Origin: Cristatella mucedo | Lineage: Eukaryota; Bryozoa; Phylactolaemata; Cristatellidae | Direction of reading: 5' to 3' | Assembly (NCBI GenBank): GCA_009760855.2 | Contig: WPIO01000208.1 | Location: forward strand, 228,501-292,500 | Length of the DNA: 64,000 nucleotides | In this document: positions 60,904 to 64,000 of the stretch, piece by piece | Layout of the letters: each line of letters opens with the position of its first letter | Position numbering within the stretch: the first letter of the stretch is position 1 | Made by a program: the position numbers and the translations under genes | Notes under the pieces: generated by a model | The model's input: only the letters and a program-made list of their open reading frames with translations | Database searches by the model: none | Told to the model about the DNA's origin: nothing

Positions 60904-61497
60904 TATAATAATAATAATGATAATGCACTTGGTAAAGCCCCCTCAGAGAACTCAATCTCTTTCTAGGCGCTTTACATTTGCTGCAAAGGGAAACGCGATT
61001 GAATGGTGAGTAATATCATGCTTGATAAACAACGTGAATTACATAGTTATGGGTGACATGCACAGGGTCAGCATACAAATGTGGTTAGTGGCAGCATGCA
61101 CAGTGTCAGCACGCAAAAGCACATCAAGGACGAATCACAGGCACCCACTAAATGCTGTCCTAAATAGGAGAGTCTTTAAGTTCTTTTTAAATTTGGTCAA
61201 GTCAGGGGATGTTCTGACGAAAGTCGGGAAGGAGTTCCAGGCTTTGGGATCATGCGAACTAAATGCACGGTCTCCAAAGGATTTAAGGTTTGTACGAGGT
61301 ATTGGTAAACTGTTGGATTCGGAAAAGCGGGTGGTACGATGCTTGGCCTGGTGGGAGAGTAGATCTGAGAGATAGGCTGGAGCCAAAGAATGAAGTGACC
61401 TAAATGTGAGCGACAAAGCCTTGATGTCGATCCGTTGCTTGACTGGTAGCCAGTGCAAGTCGGCGAGAATTGGTGTGATGAGGCAACTGCGACGTTA
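60904..61497 (-). mobile_element. LINE copy inserted in the Polinton-like relic
   Basis: Tail (TAATAA)n plus gcacttggtaaagccccctc at 60905. The minus strand encodes HWLPVKQRIDIKALSLTFR through FGDRAFSSHDPKAWNSFPT to KNLKTLLFRTAFSGCL. It is 5'-truncated at about 61497, with AT-rich relic sequence on both sides. The Polinton was therefore already in place when this LINE inserted. Confidence 0.88.
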
Positions 61498-61739
61498 ATC
61501 ACATTTAATGTATAACTTCCTGATGATCGCAATTCTACTCCATTTATTGCACTCGGTAGCAGGCATAAGCACTCTTATTTGCGAATCAGGAAGAACGTAT
61601 GTAGCACCAAACACAAGTATTCCTCTTGGAACAACATCGCCTAAAGTACTAATCCATTTCCTTTAGTGCTGTTCCAAATACAACTGTAGTTAATGTGCAA
61701 TCCATTATTAGATATATTGTTACAGTCACTATATTTACA

Positions 61740-62735
61740 TTTGATACAGCATTTAGGAATCCAAGCCTAACTTTATCATTCTGATCAATGGAATCGTTTG
61801 CAATTCTGGTAGAATTTCCTTACGTATCCAAGTTCCCATTAATAGTATCTCCAGAAGATTTAACAAAGTTACTATCTAAGTAATCTTTATTTGGGAAATC
61901 GGTATCTGAATAAGGAGTACTACTAGCACTATTCAGGCCATTAACAGTTAAGTCCCGCTAATTTCTCCGGCTGTCAACGGTAACTTTGCGTCTGCATAAT
62001 CTTTTTCGCCGCGTCATTTGGATTGACAGGATTAGCACGGTCTATAACTCGGTGTCCATTCATATCTAGATTTCCGTTAGCTGTAGTTCCTCTAGAAACT
62101 TTGGTAACAAAACTAGCGTGCACGTTCTCTCGATTGACTGCATTTCCGGGATCAACAGGATCAGTGTTTTTCATTAAGTCGCCGTTCATATTCAGCGGAC
62201 CAGCGAGTATAAGGTCATAAGGTCATACAGTTTTTTATGTGATCCTTTGCTTGCGAGCCTTTTCGTTGGTAGCCGAGAAGCATTTTCTATACTATACTCA
62301 CCAGAAACTGGGGAAAATTGTCACTTTTAGGTACTTAAAGCAGCACTATTGTATGGCTGAATCGATGCATTGTTTGCTTACTGCACCTAAGTCGTTCAAA
62401 GAAGTAACATTATTCTGGCCATGGTCTAGATTTCCTTTAGAAACAACATTAAAAAAATGCGACAGACTTTTTAGCAACCCATAGTTAATAACTTAGTACG
62501 GTCTGCTGTTTTGGTAACCTGTGCCCTCAGCAGAATTATCAGAAATTCCGACTAGGCAATAAAGTCGAAAGCGAACTAACTGAAGCCATTTCTACATAAA
62601 CCTTATTCAGTGCAATATTTCCAAAGTCGAGTCCAGAAGCATAACCAAGATTTATCGCATCAGTGTCCAGTGCAGGAGTACCAGGGCCAGTGATTTTGTT
62701 GAAATTGCAATCCAAGTGTGACAACATAATACCGT
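61740..62735 (-). pseudogene. Fibre-like repeat protein, broken
   Basis: The minus strand carries at least five units of a repeat seen in phage-tail-fibre-like and Polinton-associated proteins, of the form N-G-N-L-D-M-N-G-x-x-[IV]-x(4-8)-P-V-x(3)-D-A-x(3)-x-Y-V. Units in order: FNKITGPGTPALDTDAINLG (about 62700), GNLDHGQNNVTSLNDLGAVS (about 62440), MNGDLMKNTDPVDPGNAVNR (about 62180) and GNLDMNGHRVID..NPVNPNDA (about 62060). They end with LPLTAGEISG and SSGDTINGNLD (about 61970-61840). Frameshifts and stops separate the units. A trimeric, beta-rich attachment or spike protein is the likely origin. The function is inferred from the repeat type only. Confidence 0.6.
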
Positions 62736-62934
62736 TTTATCTTTGAGATTGACTCCATTTCTATATAGATTGAGCACTGAAATCAGAGTAAGAAACAACT
62801 TTCCAAGTTAATTGCCGGCCAACGAATTACAATAAAGTTAGAAGGTATCGGTAACGAAACCAAAGTAAGCTCAAAAAGCTTCAATGAATTCCATCAAGAA
62901 AGCATTGATCACTAGAGCAAGAACAACGATCTAA

Positions 62935-63285
62935 CTGTCTAAAAACAAACTAGGTGGCGGAGCACTAGCTGAAGATATAAAATCTGGCTTCGATACATCA
63001 AAAGAAGTTTTGTCAGGCACAACAAATGCAACATAATTAGTATCAAAGGGTATTATAAAAGTTGCCCCAAAAATACCCGCAAAGTTATCTTTAGCTGCTT
63101 CGAACAGGATAGAAAAAATAGTACGTAGAGTTCTTAGTTCAATGAAAGTAATCGGATCTGTTACTGAATATATTCGGTGGGTTTTGTTAGGTGCTTCAGA
63201 CAAACTTAACTTGGGCTTATTTATCAAAGAAACAGTTGATGACATTGCTTCAGACAAATATGGATCAAACGACGAGTCAAATTAG
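62935..63285 (+). pseudogene. Unknown frame starting with a Gly-rich motif
   Basis: The frame KLGGGALAEDIKSGFDTSKE is interrupted by one TAA, then AAPKIPAKLSLAASNRIEK-like sequence (read as VAPKIPAKLSLAASNRIEK) follows, ending in DDIASDKYGSNDESN and TAG at 63283-63285. The minus strand is also open over this span (108 codons), so the coding strand is not certain. Composition favours plus. It could be a minor structural protein of the element. Confidence 0.35.
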
Positions 63286-63491
63286 AAGCATTTTGGTGCT
63301 CGTTTGTAAGCTGCAATCCAGTGAAAAATTGCGCGCTCGGATTTACCAGTGTTGCAAATCCAGAACTCAGGTTCTTTTGGTTTTATTTGTGCAAGTTCAT
63401 CTCTTGCTAATACTCCTCTGAAATTTGGTATCTCGAGTTCTTTAAAAAATTTTAGTAATTCGGTATCAGTTGGTGCTGAACGTTTTATTTT
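63260..63491 (-). pseudogene. Adenain-like maturation protease, N-terminal half
   Basis: The minus-strand frame (69 codons to a TAA at 63282-63284) has the layout of the adenovirus/Polinton cysteine protease. It reads TELLKFFKELEIPNFRGVLA, then RDEL, then ICNTGKSERAIFHWIAAY with the catalytic His-Trp. After the stop it continues in frame with F-D-S, the expected acidic catalytic block. The second half with the catalytic Cys is not found downstream: the next 100 codons in this frame have no Cys. In intact elements this enzyme processes capsid precursors. Both the nonsense codon and the missing Cys half make this copy inactive. Confidence 0.65.
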
Positions 63492-63516
63492 TTAAACTCT
63501 CAAGCGTTTTCTGCCG

Positions 63517-63840
63517 TTAAAGTAGTAACACTTCTTTTGATGCTACGCAAGAGCCTCTCGGGTGACCGTGCGTTAAAACTCCTTCGCCCGTTCCGATACC
63601 TCCAAGTTTTCCACGTGCTAAAACTCCAGTGCCTCTAGGTTTTCCATGCATCAATATACCGGAACTTTCTGTTTCAGTGCTGCGTAGTTTAACTAACTTG
63701 TGATTTTGCGCCTTCACAAATTGCGCAGATTGCGCCTTCCCTATTCCGCGTGGAACTTTTTGGGCTTGAATTTCGAAACATTTGGCATGAAGATTGCCAA
63801 TGCGCTTTTTACACTTCAAGCAGTAAGTATTTGCCTCCAT
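63517..63840 (-). pseudogene. Zinc-ribbon-like small protein, partly decayed
   Basis: ATG at 63840 on the minus strand opens MEANTYCLKCKKRIGN, one CxxC knuckle, with further Cys (AKCFEIQ). This recalls the small zinc-ribbon proteins found in Polinton-like and large DNA virus genomes. The expected second CxxC seems lost (GKAQSAQF). The rest of the 107-codon frame is Gly/Arg-rich (GKPRGTGVLARGKLGG). It is divergent with the frame starting at 63854. Confidence 0.45.
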
Positions 63841-63853
63841 TTCTATAGATAGT

Positions 63854-63979
63854 ATGCCTCTAAAAGTTCAAGCGTTTAGTTTAGGAAAAGATACAGAAAC
63901 AGGACATAAAGAGCCTTTCCCTTGTGTACCAATGCGTGCTTTAGTTATTGGGCCAATGGATCAGGAAATTCGCAGCTAA
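63854..63979 (+). CDS. Small ORF divergent from the zinc-ribbon gene
   Basis: A 41-codon frame, MPLKVQAFSLGKDTETGHKE to a TAA at 63977-63979. Its ATG lies 13 bases from the ATG of the minus-strand zinc-ribbon frame. It is too short to classify and may be truncated by a frameshift. Confidence 0.3.
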   Translation: MPLKVQAFSLGKDTETGHKEPFPCVPMRALVIGPMDQEIRS

Positions 63980-64000
63980 TAATGAATTGAATCTTCAATG

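Larger units (their letters stand above)
56110..64000. mobile_element. Decayed Polinton/Maverick (adintovirus-like) element
   Basis: A sharply AT-rich block holds, on both strands, remnants of a protein-primed-type family-B DNA polymerase (plus), an adenain-like protease (minus), a fibre-like repeat protein (minus), a zinc-ribbon protein (minus) and several unknown frames. Polymerase plus adenain-like protease is the diagnostic pair of Polintons and adintoviruses. Capsid, ATPase and integrase genes were not recognised and may lie beyond 64000. Terminal inverted repeats are not visible. Every gene is broken. A LINE is inserted at 60904-61497. Confidence 0.75.

Noticed and set aside
59502-63284. 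Reassigned stop codons (several in-frame TAA in otherwise open frames)
   Set aside because: The TAAs fall at positions calling for different residues (acidic, aromatic, other), and they occur beside frameshifts, so decay is the simpler explanation.

Overview
This window reads as animal (most likely invertebrate) nuclear DNA: intron-bearing gene fragments, non-LTR retrotransposon and tRNA-derived SINE copies, a hAT transposon, a Ty3/Gypsy fragment, a decayed Polinton/Maverick (adintovirus-like) element and long microsatellites. Nothing resembles a bacterial operon. I cannot name the phylum from sequence alone. Most long open frames are by-products of (CT/GA)n, (GT)n or GGCT arrays, or of GC-rich DNA. 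Coordinates of repeat copies are read by eye and are approximate to about 10-30 bases.

Layout. 1-1753: 3' part of a broken hAT transposon ending in its terminal repeat. About 1865-3895 and 10505-12350: two copies of a duplicated segment. Each carries on the minus strand a transmembrane exon with phase-1 splice sites. 5.77-8.80 kb: an L2/CR1-like LINE split by a 1.2-kb insertion. 12.64-12.90 kb (minus): a cysteine-rich exon, squeezed between a GA array and a 1.07-kb decamer-structured TG/TC array. 14-26 kb: SINEs, LINE 3' ends, a GGCT array and a CpG-rich stretch. 27.16-28.53 kb (plus) and 44.02-44.64 kb (plus): two more cysteine-rich plus transmembrane exon pairs. 30.3-31.56 kb: an old LINE abutting a SINE. 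39.4-39.7 kb: Gypsy integrase fragment. 45.3-45.9 kb: LINE relic with about 20 CTG repeats. 53.7-55.17 kb (minus): the best-preserved LINE, with a 370-codon reverse transcriptase frame. About 56.11-64.0 kb: AT-rich Polinton-like relic running off the window, with family-B DNA polymerase, half of an adenain-like protease, a fibre-like repeat protein, a zinc-ribbon protein and several unknown frames. A LINE lies inside it.

The most interesting signal is a small family of predicted single-pass membrane proteins. Three exons share one eight-cysteine pattern: C-x8-C-x(10-15)-C-Y-C-x(7-8)-C-x-D-x-C-x(7-9)-C-x3-C-x-G. Each ends on a phase-1 donor directly after the last glycine's first base. In each case a phase-1 exon with a stalk and one transmembrane helix follows on the same strand. 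I do not recognise a named family. The predicted product is a secretory-pathway type I membrane protein with four disulfides, a short stalk, one helix and a basic juxtamembrane stretch. The final cytoplasmic exons are not identified with confidence.
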